From: Bacillus_AD sp047238185
GTDB taxonomy: Bacteria; Bacillota; Bacilli; Bacillales; DSM-1321
Reading direction: 5' to 3'
Length of the DNA: 64,000 bases
NCBI RefSeq assembly: GCF_047238185.1
Contig: NZ_JBDFMI010000001.1
Coordinates: forward strand, 1,054,001 to 1,118,000
Shown here piece after piece: positions 36,089 through 43,851 of this stretch. How positions within the stretch are numbered: the first letter of the stretch is position 1; the number at the start of each line of letters is the position of its first letter. Under the pieces are notes generated by a model. The model searched no databases. It was not told where the DNA came from and saw nothing but the letters and a program-made list of their open reading frames with translations. Made by a program: the position numbers and the translations under genes.

Positions 36089-37147
36089 ATGAATAAATCG
36101 AAAAAGCGCAATAGCTATATCATTGCAATCACCATCCTGCTCGTTCTGGTCATATTTTTTGTATTCTGGCTTATTATGCAAAAAGATGTTAGTAGAGGTA
36201 AAGGAAACACTGAAATTTCTGCATGGTTGGTCGACTGGCAATGGAAAGCAGGACTTAAAGATTTTCTTGAAGTTCCTAATACCTTTACGAGTATTCAACT
36301 ATTTGCAGGGTATTTCGATGAATCGGATCGCCTCATGTTCACAAGGGAGTTTGATGAGGCAATGCCAGAAATCATCCAAAGTACCGTTGATTCAAAGCTG
36401 CAAGCAGTCTATATGACGGTGGTAAATGATCGTTTTGAGAATGATGGGGCAGTTATACAGAAAGATCCCCATTTAATTAGCCGATTAGTAGCATCTAAAG
36501 ACACAAGGAAACAGCATATTGACGAAATTGTTTCAGCTGCTGAAGAATATGGATTCGACGGAGTGGAAATTGATTATGAAAATATAGAAAAAGCCGACTG
36601 GAACAATGTTTGCCTTTTTTATCATGAACTATATGATGTCTTGAAGGAACAGGGAAAGATGTTGAGAATTGTCTTAGAATCCAAGGCGCCTATTGAAACA
36701 TTATCACTTCCGGAAGGTCCCACTTATTCAATGATGGCGTATAATCTTTATGGAGCCCACAGCGGTCCAGGTCCAAAGGCGGATAAAGATTTCTTAATCA
36801 AATTGGCAAATAAAATGAATCAGCTCCCAGGAAAGCCAATTATCGCCTTATCGGTTGGAGGGTTTGACTGGAATAAGGATGATGAATCAGTGAGCGCTGT
36901 TACCGAAAAAGAAGCTATTGAAAGGGCAAAAAACAGCACTGCAAAGCCAAAAAGGGATCCGGATAGCGGAAGCTTATATTTTGATTATAAGGATAATCGA
37001 GGTTCTTCCCATACAATTTGGTATGCCGATCACAAAACGGTAAGCAAGTGGATAAAGATTGTAGAACAAGAGGGGATTGAAGGTATCACTATTTGGAGGC
37101 TTGGCGGCATAAGTAAAGGAACATTGCATTCTCTAGACAAGCATTAA
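36089..37147 (+). CDS. Membrane-anchored GH18-type glycoside hydrolase
   Basis: This 352-residue protein has one N-terminal anchor helix (about 10-30) and an extracytoplasmic TIM-barrel of GH18 type. The catalytic signature FDGVEIDYE (156-164) provides the acid Glu 164. GH18 enzymes cut beta-1,4 bonds next to N-acetylhexosamine by substrate-assisted catalysis, fitting a polymer that contains acetylated hexosamine. It closes the exopolysaccharide operon, 31 bases after the preceding gene, and probably trims or releases the polymer. SleL/YdhD-like spore hydrolases share the fold but have LysM domains, absent here. Confidence 0.8.
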   Translation: MNKSKKRNSYIIAITILLVLVIFFVFWLIMQKDVSRGKGNTEISAWLVDWQWKAGLKDFLEVPNTFTSIQLFAGYFDESDRLMFTREFDEAMPEIIQSTVDSKLQAVYMTVVNDRFENDGAVIQKDPHLISRLVASKDTRKQHIDEIVSAAEEYGFDGVEIDYENIEKADWNNVCLFYHELYDVLKEQGKMLRIVLESKAPIETLSLPEGPTYSMMAYNLYGAHSGPGPKADKDFLIKLANKMNQLPGKPIIALSVGGFDWNKDDESVSAVTEKEAIERAKNSTAKPKRDPDSGSLYFDYKDNRGSSHTIWYADHKTVSKWIKIVEQEGIEGITIWRLGGISKGTLHSLDKH

Positions 37148-37187
37148 AGACAATCTAGAGCATTTATCGTTACCCTTTTTTTCCCTA

Positions 37188-37216
37188 ACATAAGTACATT
37201 TAATCCGTCCATACTA
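37188..37216 (+). promoter_or_regulatory. Sigma-G-like promoter before a small basic protein
   Basis: ACATA (37188-37192), 17 bases, CATACTA (37210-37216). The -10 is the same perfect sigma-G box as at spoVAA; the -35 has one mismatch. It lies 41 bases before the ATG at 37257. Confidence 0.6.
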
Positions 37217-37256
37217 TACAAGAGGCCGCACTCAAACATCTTATGGAGGTATCTAA

Positions 37257-37367
37257 ATGTCCAATCATAAAAAAACAAAAAATGATAATGGGAACAAACA
37301 AAAAGGGAAATCCCAACCGAAGCATAAAACGTCCAGCTCGGCAAATGGGCAAAACGGATACCATTAA
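37257..37367 (+). CDS. Small basic, SASP-like protein, 36 residues
   Basis: This 36-residue polar protein (MSNHKKTKNDNGNKQKGKSQ…, ending NGQNGYH) is rich in Lys, Asn, Gln, Ser and Gly. The ATG follows TATGGAGGT with six-base spacing. The composition and the sigma-G-like promoter suggest a minor forespore small acid-soluble spore protein (SspP/SspN-like class), although the exact family is not recognised. A strong terminator follows. Confidence 0.65.
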   Translation: MSNHKKTKNDNGNKQKGKSQPKHKTSSSANGQNGYH

Positions 37368-37373
37368 GGCTGA

Positions 37374-37404
37374 AAACCCCTCTGCAATTTGTGCAGAGGG
37401 GTTT
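37374..37404. terminator. Bidirectional terminator
   Basis: A perfect 13-bp stem AAACCCCTCTGCA / TGCAGAGGGGTTT lies between the small basic gene and the chemoreceptor-like gene. Confidence 0.9.
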
Positions 37405-37416
37405 AAGTATATGCCG

Positions 37417-38331
37417 TTATAGGAAATCCTTAAATTCATCCGTCTTTTTTGTCAATATTTTTGCGGCTTCATCAATTTCTTTAAATTCCATGATCGCCTT
37501 ATCACTCAGCGCTTTTGCACCTACGACACCTTCTTTGGAAATGCGGGTGGAACTACTTACATGATCGACTTCTGTTGTAATGTGGTCCACCAACGATTTT
37601 ATTTCCTGGATGGCATTCTGCACCCGGTCTGATAATTTACGGATTTCATCGGCCACCACATTGAAACCTCTTCCATGGACACCTGCCCTAGCCGCCTCGA
37701 TTGCTGCATTGATGGCGAGGATATTCGTTTGCTTGGAAATATCCGTTATCGATTTTACGAATGCATGAATATCATGTGCCTGTTTATTCAAGTGCTCCAA
37801 TCCAGACAGGTTTTTCTCTGATTGCCCGACCAATTGATCAGCAGCTTGGCTAATCGCCTGTAAGCTATCCATGCCTTCTGCTGCACGGCTTTGAAGTTGG
37901 GAAGACATGTCAAGCAATTGATTAGTGACATCTGACAGGTGCTGCTCCCGTGCAGTGATATCGGTCGCCACCTTCACAACTCCCAGCATGTTTCCTGCTT
38001 TGTCCAATACGGGAGTATAGGTCGCTTCCAGCCACACGGTGCCACCATGTTTATTGATGCGGTCCACCTTCTGTTGAATCGGCTTGCCGTTCAAGAGTGT
38101 TCTCCAGAATTCTTTATAGTCCGGACTATTGTAAAAATCGGGTCTGCAAAATTGTTTGTGCTGCATGTTCGGCAGTTCTTCGACACGGTAGTGCATGGTA
38201 CGGGCAAAGTTTTCATTCGCCCAGAGTACATTTCCTTCCGTATCAAATTCAATCATGGCCAATGTACGGTTAATGGCGGCCAGTACTTCATCTTTATGTA
38301 TGTACTGCTTGGTTTCTTCCGGTGCTGTCAT
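37417..38331 (-). CDS. Soluble PAS-domain methyl-accepting-chemotaxis-like protein
   Basis: This 304-residue cytoplasmic protein has no membrane segments. A PAS domain (about 15-125; EVLAAINRTLAMIEFDTEGN, WLEATYTPVLDKAGNMLGVV) precedes a shortened MCP signalling domain with the conserved hairpin tip TDISKQTNILAINAAIEAAR (about 197-216), which binds CheA/CheW. The layout resembles BdlA and Aer-like soluble receptors, and in part B. subtilis YfmS. PAS proteins of this class sense redox or energy state. It faces the c-di-GMP-linked polysaccharide operon, so a biofilm role is possible. Confidence 0.85.
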   Translation of the reverse strand: MTAPEETKQYIHKDEVLAAINRTLAMIEFDTEGNVLWANENFARTMHYRVEELPNMQHKQFCRPDFYNSPDYKEFWRTLLNGKPIQQKVDRINKHGGTVWLEATYTPVLDKAGNMLGVVKVATDITAREQHLSDVTNQLLDMSSQLQSRAAEGMDSLQAISQAADQLVGQSEKNLSGLEHLNKQAHDIHAFVKSITDISKQTNILAINAAIEAARAGVHGRGFNVVADEIRKLSDRVQNAIQEIKSLVDHITTEVDHVSSSTRISKEGVVGAKALSDKAIMEFKEIDEAAKILTKKTDEFKDFL

Positions 38332-38493
38332 TTTTTTCTTCCCTCATTTTTCTCTTGAATTGGCGAGTTCCCGCCGATATAGAATGGTCGAACGTGACAC
38401 TGCTGATTGATAAAATTATAATATATAAACTACTTTTATTAAAATAATAATTCCGACAATATGCGGATATTTTGAATAATTTTTAAATCATAG

Positions 38494-38523
38494 TTGACAA
38501 CTAGGAATACTGGATAATATAGT
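38494..38523 (+). promoter_or_regulatory. Sigma-A promoter of the sulfate transporter operon
   Basis: TTGACA (38494-38499), 18 bases, TATAGT (38518-38523). The leader from about 38530 to the gene at 38679 is roughly 150 nt and structured. Confidence 0.7.
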
Positions 38524-38541
38524 AATGTATAAGTTTGAAAT

Positions 38542-38634
38542 ATCTGGCTGATCGGTAAACCGAAGGCTCCAGATCAGGGATGAAGCAGTGTGCTTAAGCT
38601 GCTGTACCCTTGGTCCGGAGCCTTTTCTTTTTTA
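38542..38634 (+). promoter_or_regulatory. Structured leader with attenuator-like terminator
   Basis: The first element is ATCTGG (38542-38547) pairing with CCAGAT (38569-38574), enclosing TCGGTAAACCGA. The second is a terminator: AAGGCTCC (38563-38570) pairs with GGAGCCTT (38617-38624) around an inner AGCAG/CTGCT stem, followed by TTTTCTTTTTT. The two elements share bases, so they are partly exclusive. It does not match the S-box or T-box cores I know. It probably tunes sulfate uptake by premature termination. Confidence 0.65.
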
Positions 38635-38678
38635 CCTCACAGCTTATAACCAATTAATCAGAAGATAGGGGGAAGAAA

Positions 38679-39725
38679 ATGAAGAAATGGAGATTGGCAT
38701 GTGTGCTCGTTCTTTTGGCGGGTGGGTTATCAGCCTGCGGTACATCGGGTAGCGTGGGCGGGAAACAATCCACAGAGGATCATTCTTCCAATAAATCGGT
38801 TAGGCTGCTGAATGTTTCATATGATCCGACACGTGAGTTGTATCAGGAATACAATGAAGCATTCGCGAAGCACTGGAAAAAAGAAAAAGGGCAAGAGGTA
38901 GAGGTGCAGCAGTCACACGGCGGTTCGGGCAAACAGGGGCGTGCAGTAATAGATGGCTTGCAGGCAGATCTTGTCACATTGGCGCTGGCATATGATATCG
39001 ATGAAATAGCTGATAAAGGCCTGCTTGATAAAAACTGGGAAGAAAAGCTGCCGGACCATTCAACCCCTTACACATCAACCATCGTTTTTTTGGTTAAGAA
39101 AGGAAACCCTAAGCATATTAAGGATTGGGATGATCTAATCAGAAAAGATGTATCGGTTGTTACTCCCAATCCGAAAACATCGGGAGGCGCCCGTTGGAAT
39201 TATCTGGCTGCCTGGTCATATGCAGAGAATCAATATGGAGATGATAAATCGAAGATACAAACATTTATGAAGAAGCTTTATGGAAATGTAGCCGTCCTTG
39301 ATTCCGGTGCCAGGGGAGCTACAACAACTTTTGTGGAAAGGGGAATTGGAGATGTTCTGATCGCCTGGGAAAATGAGGCCTTCTTGTCCATCAATGAGCT
39401 TGGCAAGGACCAATTTCAAATCATTGCACCTTCGATCAGCATTTTGGCAGAGCCCCCTGTTGCTGTGGTCGATCAAGTGGCCCGTAAGAAAGGAACAGAA
39501 AAAGTGGCGGAAGCTTATTTGGATTATTTATACAGTGATGATGGACAGGAGATTGCAGCCAAACATTATTACCGCCCCCGTAACAAAGACATTTTGAAGA
39601 AATATAAAGACATCTTTCCAGAAATAAAGCTTGTGACAATCAATGATCCATTCGGAGGCTGGTCAAAGGCTCAAAAAACACATTTTGATGATGGCGGCAC
39701 GTTCGATCAAATTTATAAGAAATAA
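38679..39725 (+). CDS. sbp: Sulfate ABC transporter substrate-binding lipoprotein
   Basis: This 348-residue lipoprotein (lipobox LSAC, Cys 20) is a type II periplasmic-binding fold that captures sulfate or thiosulfate. Family hallmarks are LLNVSYDPTRELYQEYN, QQSHGGSGKQ, VTPNPKTSGGARWNYLAAW and the C-terminal FPEIKLVTINDPFGGW. ATG after AGGGGGAAG. It is first of a four-gene ABC operon. The mature protein is membrane-tethered as usual in Gram-positives. Confidence 0.93.
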   Translation: MKKWRLACVLVLLAGGLSACGTSGSVGGKQSTEDHSSNKSVRLLNVSYDPTRELYQEYNEAFAKHWKKEKGQEVEVQQSHGGSGKQGRAVIDGLQADLVTLALAYDIDEIADKGLLDKNWEEKLPDHSTPYTSTIVFLVKKGNPKHIKDWDDLIRKDVSVVTPNPKTSGGARWNYLAAWSYAENQYGDDKSKIQTFMKKLYGNVAVLDSGARGATTTFVERGIGDVLIAWENEAFLSINELGKDQFQIIAPSISILAEPPVAVVDQVARKKGTEKVAEAYLDYLYSDDGQEIAAKHYYRPRNKDILKKYKDIFPEIKLVTINDPFGGWSKAQKTHFDDGGTFDQIYKK

Positions 39726-39779
39726 GGAAACCACTGCCGTTCCAAACGTGGGGACCGCTTGGAAAGTAGGAATGCCAGT

Positions 39780-40613
39780 ATGAAAAATGTATGGAAAACA
39801 AGCCGGAGGCGTTCTGTATTGCCGGGCTTTGGTTTGACTATGGGATTCACCGTCCTTTATACCGCCGTCATTGTATTAATCCCCTTATCCATGGTATTCA
39901 TTCAGTCCACATCTCTTGGCTGGCATGGATTTTGGGAAACCATCAGCGGCCAACGTGCTGTAGCTTCTTATGGGTTAAGCTTTTGCACAGCATTCGCTGC
40001 TGCTTTTGTAAATGGGGTATTTGGCGTGTTGATCGCTTGGGTGTTGACGAGATATGATTTTCCGGGGAAACGGGTGATGGATGCCCTTGTTGATTTGCCT
40101 TTTGCACTGCCGACTGCAGTAGCAGGAATTGTCTTGGCCACCTTGTATGCAGAAAATGGTTGGATCGGTCAATTCTTTTCCTTCAGAATCGCTTTCACAC
40201 CGCTTGGCATAATAGTCGCGCTCATCTTTATCGGACTGCCGTTTGTTGTCCGCACTGTGCAGCCTGTACTTGAAAATATCGATAAGGAAGTGGAAGAGGT
40301 GTCTGCACTGCTGGGTGCGACGCGTTTACGGACTTTCTATAAAGTGATGTTGCCTGAGTTGCTTCCAGCTGTAATGACTGGTTTTGCTTTATCATTTGCA
40401 CGTTCTTTGGGGGAATATGGATCTGTTGTTTTCATTTCCGGCAATATGCCATTTAAGACAGAAATCACACCTTTGATCATTATGACAAAACTGGAGCAAT
40501 ACGATTATGCAGGAGCGACCGCGATTGCAGCTGTCATGCTGATAGCCACGTTTCTTATTCTATTGTCCATTAATCTGCTGCAATGGGCGGCCAGCAGAAA
40601 ATTCATGCACTAA
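39780..40613 (+). CDS. cysT: Sulfate ABC transporter permease CysT
   Basis: This inner-membrane permease of 277 residues has six helices and the EAA loop EVEEVSALLGATRLRTFYKV. It begins VLPGFGLTMGFTVLYTAVIV, typical of CysT/CysU. The start is the ATG at 39780 (AGG nine bases upstream); a TTG at 39759 is possible. It pairs with CysW to form the channel. Confidence 0.92.
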   Translation: MKNVWKTSRRRSVLPGFGLTMGFTVLYTAVIVLIPLSMVFIQSTSLGWHGFWETISGQRAVASYGLSFCTAFAAAFVNGVFGVLIAWVLTRYDFPGKRVMDALVDLPFALPTAVAGIVLATLYAENGWIGQFFSFRIAFTPLGIIVALIFIGLPFVVRTVQPVLENIDKEVEEVSALLGATRLRTFYKVMLPELLPAVMTGFALSFARSLGEYGSVVFISGNMPFKTEITPLIIMTKLEQYDYAGATAIAAVMLIATFLILLSINLLQWAASRKFMH

Positions 40614-40629
40614 AAGGGGGGAAATCAAG

Positions 40630-41502
40630 ATGCAGGTTTCGGCAGAAATGACCAAATCGGCAAAGGTTGGCCGATATTCTAATACAGAGCCGCTTGGTAT
40701 CCGTTTGGTTTTGATTTTACTGGCCGTATTGTTTTTAGTTCTGTTTCTCATTTTGCCGCTTATCGCAATTTTTGCGAAAGCTTTCGAAAAGGGTGCAGGC
40801 CTTTATCTGGCATCTATTACACATCCGGATGCGCTTGCCGCAATCAAGCTGACCTTGCTTGTCACATTCATTGTTGTCCCATTGAATGCACTATTCGGCA
40901 TTGCCGCTGCATGGGCTATTTCCAAATATTCATTTAGAGGGAAAAATATCCTGATTACACTTATCGATTTGCCTTTTGCGGTTTCACCTGTGATTGCAGG
41001 CTTACTCTTTATTTTGCTATTCGGGCAGAACAGCGCACTGGGCCCGTGGTTGCTGGAAAATAATATGGCCATTTTGTTCTCCGTGCCGGGAATTGTCTTG
41101 GCTACACTCTTCGTGACGTTCCCTTTTGTTGCACGCGAGTTGATCCCTCTCATGCAAAGCCAGGGGTCATCAGAGGAGGAAGCGTCGATCGTTCTTGGAG
41201 CGGGAGGCTTGAAAACCTTTTTGAAGGTGACTCTACCGAATAGTAAATGGGGCTTGTTTTATGGCATCATCCTTTGCAATGCAAGAGCAATAGGGGAGTT
41301 CGGGGCAGTGTCGGTCGTGTCCGGGCATATCCGGGGCTTGACGAATACAATGCCTCTCCATATTGAAATTCTCTATAATGAATACCAATTCACAGCTGCT
41401 TTTGCCGTAGCTTCGCTCATGTCGCTATTCGCCGTTGCTACATTGATAATCAAAAGTATGGTAGAGAGGAAAGGAAATTACCGCTCGAAGAAGGTAGGAT
41501 AG
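40630..41502 (+). CDS. cysW: Sulfate ABC transporter permease CysW
   Basis: This is the 290-residue second permease. It shows LIDLPFAVSPVIAGLLFILL, the EAA-like EEEASIVLGAGGLKTFLKV loop and GEFGAVSVVSGHIRGLTNTM, all typical of CysW. ATG after GGGGGGAAATC. It is 16 bases ahead of cysA. Confidence 0.92.
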   Translation: MQVSAEMTKSAKVGRYSNTEPLGIRLVLILLAVLFLVLFLILPLIAIFAKAFEKGAGLYLASITHPDALAAIKLTLLVTFIVVPLNALFGIAAAWAISKYSFRGKNILITLIDLPFAVSPVIAGLLFILLFGQNSALGPWLLENNMAILFSVPGIVLATLFVTFPFVARELIPLMQSQGSSEEEASIVLGAGGLKTFLKVTLPNSKWGLFYGIILCNARAIGEFGAVSVVSGHIRGLTNTMPLHIEILYNEYQFTAAFAVASLMSLFAVATLIIKSMVERKGNYRSKKVG

Positions 41503-41517
41503 GAAGGGGGAAAAGGT

Positions 41518-42585
41518 ATGGCGATTACAATTAACAATGTATCAAAGTCATTCGGGAATACGGCGATATTGCATTCTATCAATCTTGCCATTCAAAGCGG
41601 GGAGCTAGTGGCACTTTTGGGGCCCTCCGGTTCGGGGAAAACATCGCTTTTAAGGATTATAGCAGGATTGGAGCAGCCGGATGAAGGAAATGTGCTGTTC
41701 GACTCCCGCGATTTAACTCATTTGGGGCTCGGGCAAAGGGAGGTTGGTTTCGTATTTCAGCATTATGCCCTCTTCAGGAATATGACAATCTATGAAAATA
41801 TCGCATACGGCCTTAAGGTTCGCCCACGCAAACTGAGGCCTTCAAAAGAACACATCCATTCCAAGGTTAGTGAATTATTGGCGTTAGTTAAACTCGAACA
41901 ATATGCCCGCCGCTATCCAAATGAATTGTCGGGTGGACAAAGGCAGCGCGTTGCTTTGGCAAGGTCTCTTGCTGTAGAGCCGAGGGTGCTGCTGCTGGAT
42001 GAGCCGTTCGGTGCATTGGATGCAAAAGTGAGGAAGGAATTGCGCCGCTGGCTTCGTAAATTGCATGATGATTTTCCGCTCACAAGTGTTTTTGTCACCC
42101 ATGATCAAGAGGAAGCATTGGATGTGGCAGATCGGATTGTGATCATGAACGAGGGAAGAATCGAGCAAATCGGCACTCCGGAAGCGGTATACGAAAATCC
42201 TGCCAATCCGTTCGTCTATGATTTTTTGGGCAGTGTGAATACATTTTCAGGCAGGATAAAGGACGGAAAGCTGGAGACCGGGGCTTGCTCAATTGCACTG
42301 GAGAATCTAGAAGGGGAGTTGGAGTGTGAAGCCACTGGTTTTATTCGTCCGCATGACTTTATCATTGATAAGCAAACACAAGCTAATGATTCAATCAAAG
42401 CGGTAGTCGGCCGTATACATGCAATTGGCCCGATTGTCCGCGTGGAAATGAGGCGATTGGATAATGGGGAAAGCATAGAGGCAGAAATAACAAAGGAATT
42501 GGCAGATTTGCTGTGTTTGAGGAAAGGTGACCATGTCAGTGTAAAGCCGAAGGATGTGAAGGTGTTTCTTGATTATGTCATATAA
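41518..42585 (+). CDS. cysA: Sulfate ABC transporter ATP-binding protein CysA
   Basis: This 355-residue ATPase has Walker A GPSGSGKTS (about 35-43), signature LSGGQRQR, Walker B VLLLDEPFGALDAK, and a C-terminal TOBE-type regulatory domain (about 235-352). It belongs to the CysA/PotA subfamily and closes the transporter operon. Confidence 0.93.
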   Translation: MAITINNVSKSFGNTAILHSINLAIQSGELVALLGPSGSGKTSLLRIIAGLEQPDEGNVLFDSRDLTHLGLGQREVGFVFQHYALFRNMTIYENIAYGLKVRPRKLRPSKEHIHSKVSELLALVKLEQYARRYPNELSGGQRQRVALARSLAVEPRVLLLDEPFGALDAKVRKELRRWLRKLHDDFPLTSVFVTHDQEEALDVADRIVIMNEGRIEQIGTPEAVYENPANPFVYDFLGSVNTFSGRIKDGKLETGACSIALENLEGELECEATGFIRPHDFIIDKQTQANDSIKAVVGRIHAIGPIVRVEMRRLDNGESIEAEITKELADLLCLRKGDHVSVKPKDVKVFLDYVI

Positions 42586-42752
42586 ATAGGCTGTTTTTAA
42601 TAGAGTTCAGTAAGTTGAAAAATAAGGCTGGAAATGATGCACCTCTGTGAACTTTATCGGAGGCCAGGCCACAATAATCATCGTTTTTGCGCTGAGTTAT
42701 CATGGTTATAAAAAGACTGGAAAAAAGGAGAAGCTGCCGTGTAGAATTAATA

Positions 42753-42780
42753 TTGACAAATCTTATGAGTATGGTAGGAT
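42753..42780 (+). promoter_or_regulatory. Candidate sigma-A promoter of the cysH operon
   Basis: TTGACA (42753-42758), 16 bases, TAGGAT (42775-42780) with a TG extension. It lies 70 bases before the DUF2292 gene. The rest of the 264-base gap after cysA shows no gene. Confidence 0.5.
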
Positions 42781-42849
42781 TAATTTTAATATTTCTTACT
42801 CTTACCAATTAAATCAATGTGAAACAACCATAAGGGAGGGCGAACCCAA

Positions 42850-43005
42850 TTGGAACCATCTCAAAGGAAAATCGTGATGGATCAACTTGAAAGGATGCTT
42901 GATTCTGTAAAATTTGGCAGTATTACGTTAGTTGTCCAGGATGGAAGAGTCATTCAAATCGAAAAGCATGAGAAGGTTCGCCTTCAACAACCGAAAATGC
43001 GCTGA
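42850..43005 (+). CDS. DUF2292 (YezD-family) small protein
   Basis: This 51-residue protein starts at TTG 42850, about ten bases after AAGGGAGGG. The sequence MEPSQRKIVMDQLERMLDSV, then KFGSITLVVQDGRVIQIEKHEK, carries the DUF2292 signature (YGSV-x-hydrophobic … DG-x-V-x-QIE-[KR]-x-EK). Such proteins recur beside sulfur-assimilation genes in bacilli and other bacteria. Function unknown. It is followed by a terminator and then cysH. Confidence 0.8.
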   Translation: MEPSQRKIVMDQLERMLDSVKFGSITLVVQDGRVIQIEKHEKVRLQQPKMR

Positions 43006-43018
43006 CTAGAAAACTAGA

Positions 43019-43064
43019 GGCGGTCTTTTTTACTTTACGTGTAGAAAAGACTGCCTTTTTTTAT
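43019..43064 (+). terminator. Terminator between the DUF2292 gene and cysH
   Basis: AGGCGGTCTTTT pairs with AAAAGACTGCC(T), followed by seven T residues. As only about 30 bases separate it from cysH, it may act as an attenuator for the cysH operon. Confidence 0.75.
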
Positions 43065-43095
43065 CGGCTGAATATTTCGAGAGGGGGTGTTTAGG

Positions 43096-43845
43096 ATGGG
43101 AAAACAGCTTGCTGAAAAAGAATTGGCGGCATTATCAGATACGTTTTCACTACAAAGTGGCACCAAAGGCGCAAAGCAGGTCCTCAAATGGGCATATGGC
43201 TTTTATCATGGAAACGAGATTACGTACGCATCGAGCTTTGGGGCTGAAGCAATCGTTCTTATTGATTTAATCCAGGAAATCAAGCCTGATGCCCATATTC
43301 TGTTTCTTGATACAGGGCTTCATTTTCCGGAGACATATGATGTGATCGATACTGTCCGAAATCGTTTTCCAGCTTTGAATATAGAAATGAAAAAACCGTC
43401 CCTAACCATTGATGAGCAAATGGATATTCACGGCCCTGCGCTGTGGGAACGCGATCCGAATGCATGTTGCTATATTCGTAAGGTTCTACCGTTGAAGGAA
43501 TCGCTGGATGGGAAAGCCGCTTGGATATCAGGTCTTCGGAGGGAACAATCGCCAACCAGGGCACTCACTCATTTTTTAAATATCGATAGCACCTTCCGAA
43601 ATGTAAAAATATGTCCATTGATTCATTGGACATGGAAAGAGGTCAGGGAATATATTTCTTTAAAAGATTTGCCCTATAACAGTCTCCATGACCGCGGTTA
43701 TCCGAGTATAGGCTGTTTCCCCTGTACTCAGCCAGCAGAAGGAGAGGCTGACAGCAGGGCGGGGCGCTGGAAAGGAAGCATGAAGACGGAATGTGGATTG
43801 CATCCGGCCAGGAACAAGGATAATGAAACCAATCAAAAGGAGTGA
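43096..43845 (+). CDS. cysH: Phosphoadenylyl/adenylyl-sulfate reductase CysH
   Basis: This 249-residue thioredoxin-dependent reductase converts APS/PAPS to sulfite. The nucleotide-binding region SSFGAEAIVLIDLI is followed by the 4Fe-4S cysteines CC (124-125) and CFPC (207 and 210) and the C-terminal catalytic ECGLH (Cys 233). Iron-sulfur cysteines mark the APS-reductase-capable type found in Bacillus. The ATG at 43096 sits after GAGGGGG. It leads the reductive operon. Confidence 0.94.
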   Translation: MGKQLAEKELAALSDTFSLQSGTKGAKQVLKWAYGFYHGNEITYASSFGAEAIVLIDLIQEIKPDAHILFLDTGLHFPETYDVIDTVRNRFPALNIEMKKPSLTIDEQMDIHGPALWERDPNACCYIRKVLPLKESLDGKAAWISGLRREQSPTRALTHFLNIDSTFRNVKICPLIHWTWKEVREYISLKDLPYNSLHDRGYPSIGCFPCTQPAEGEADSRAGRWKGSMKTECGLHPARNKDNETNQKE

Positions 43846-43851
43846 AGGAAA

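Noticed and set aside
38542..38634. S-box (SAM) riboswitch or T-box in the sulfate leader
   Set aside because: The conserved S-box core and the T-box AGGGTGG motif are both absent, so only an unspecified attenuator is claimed.
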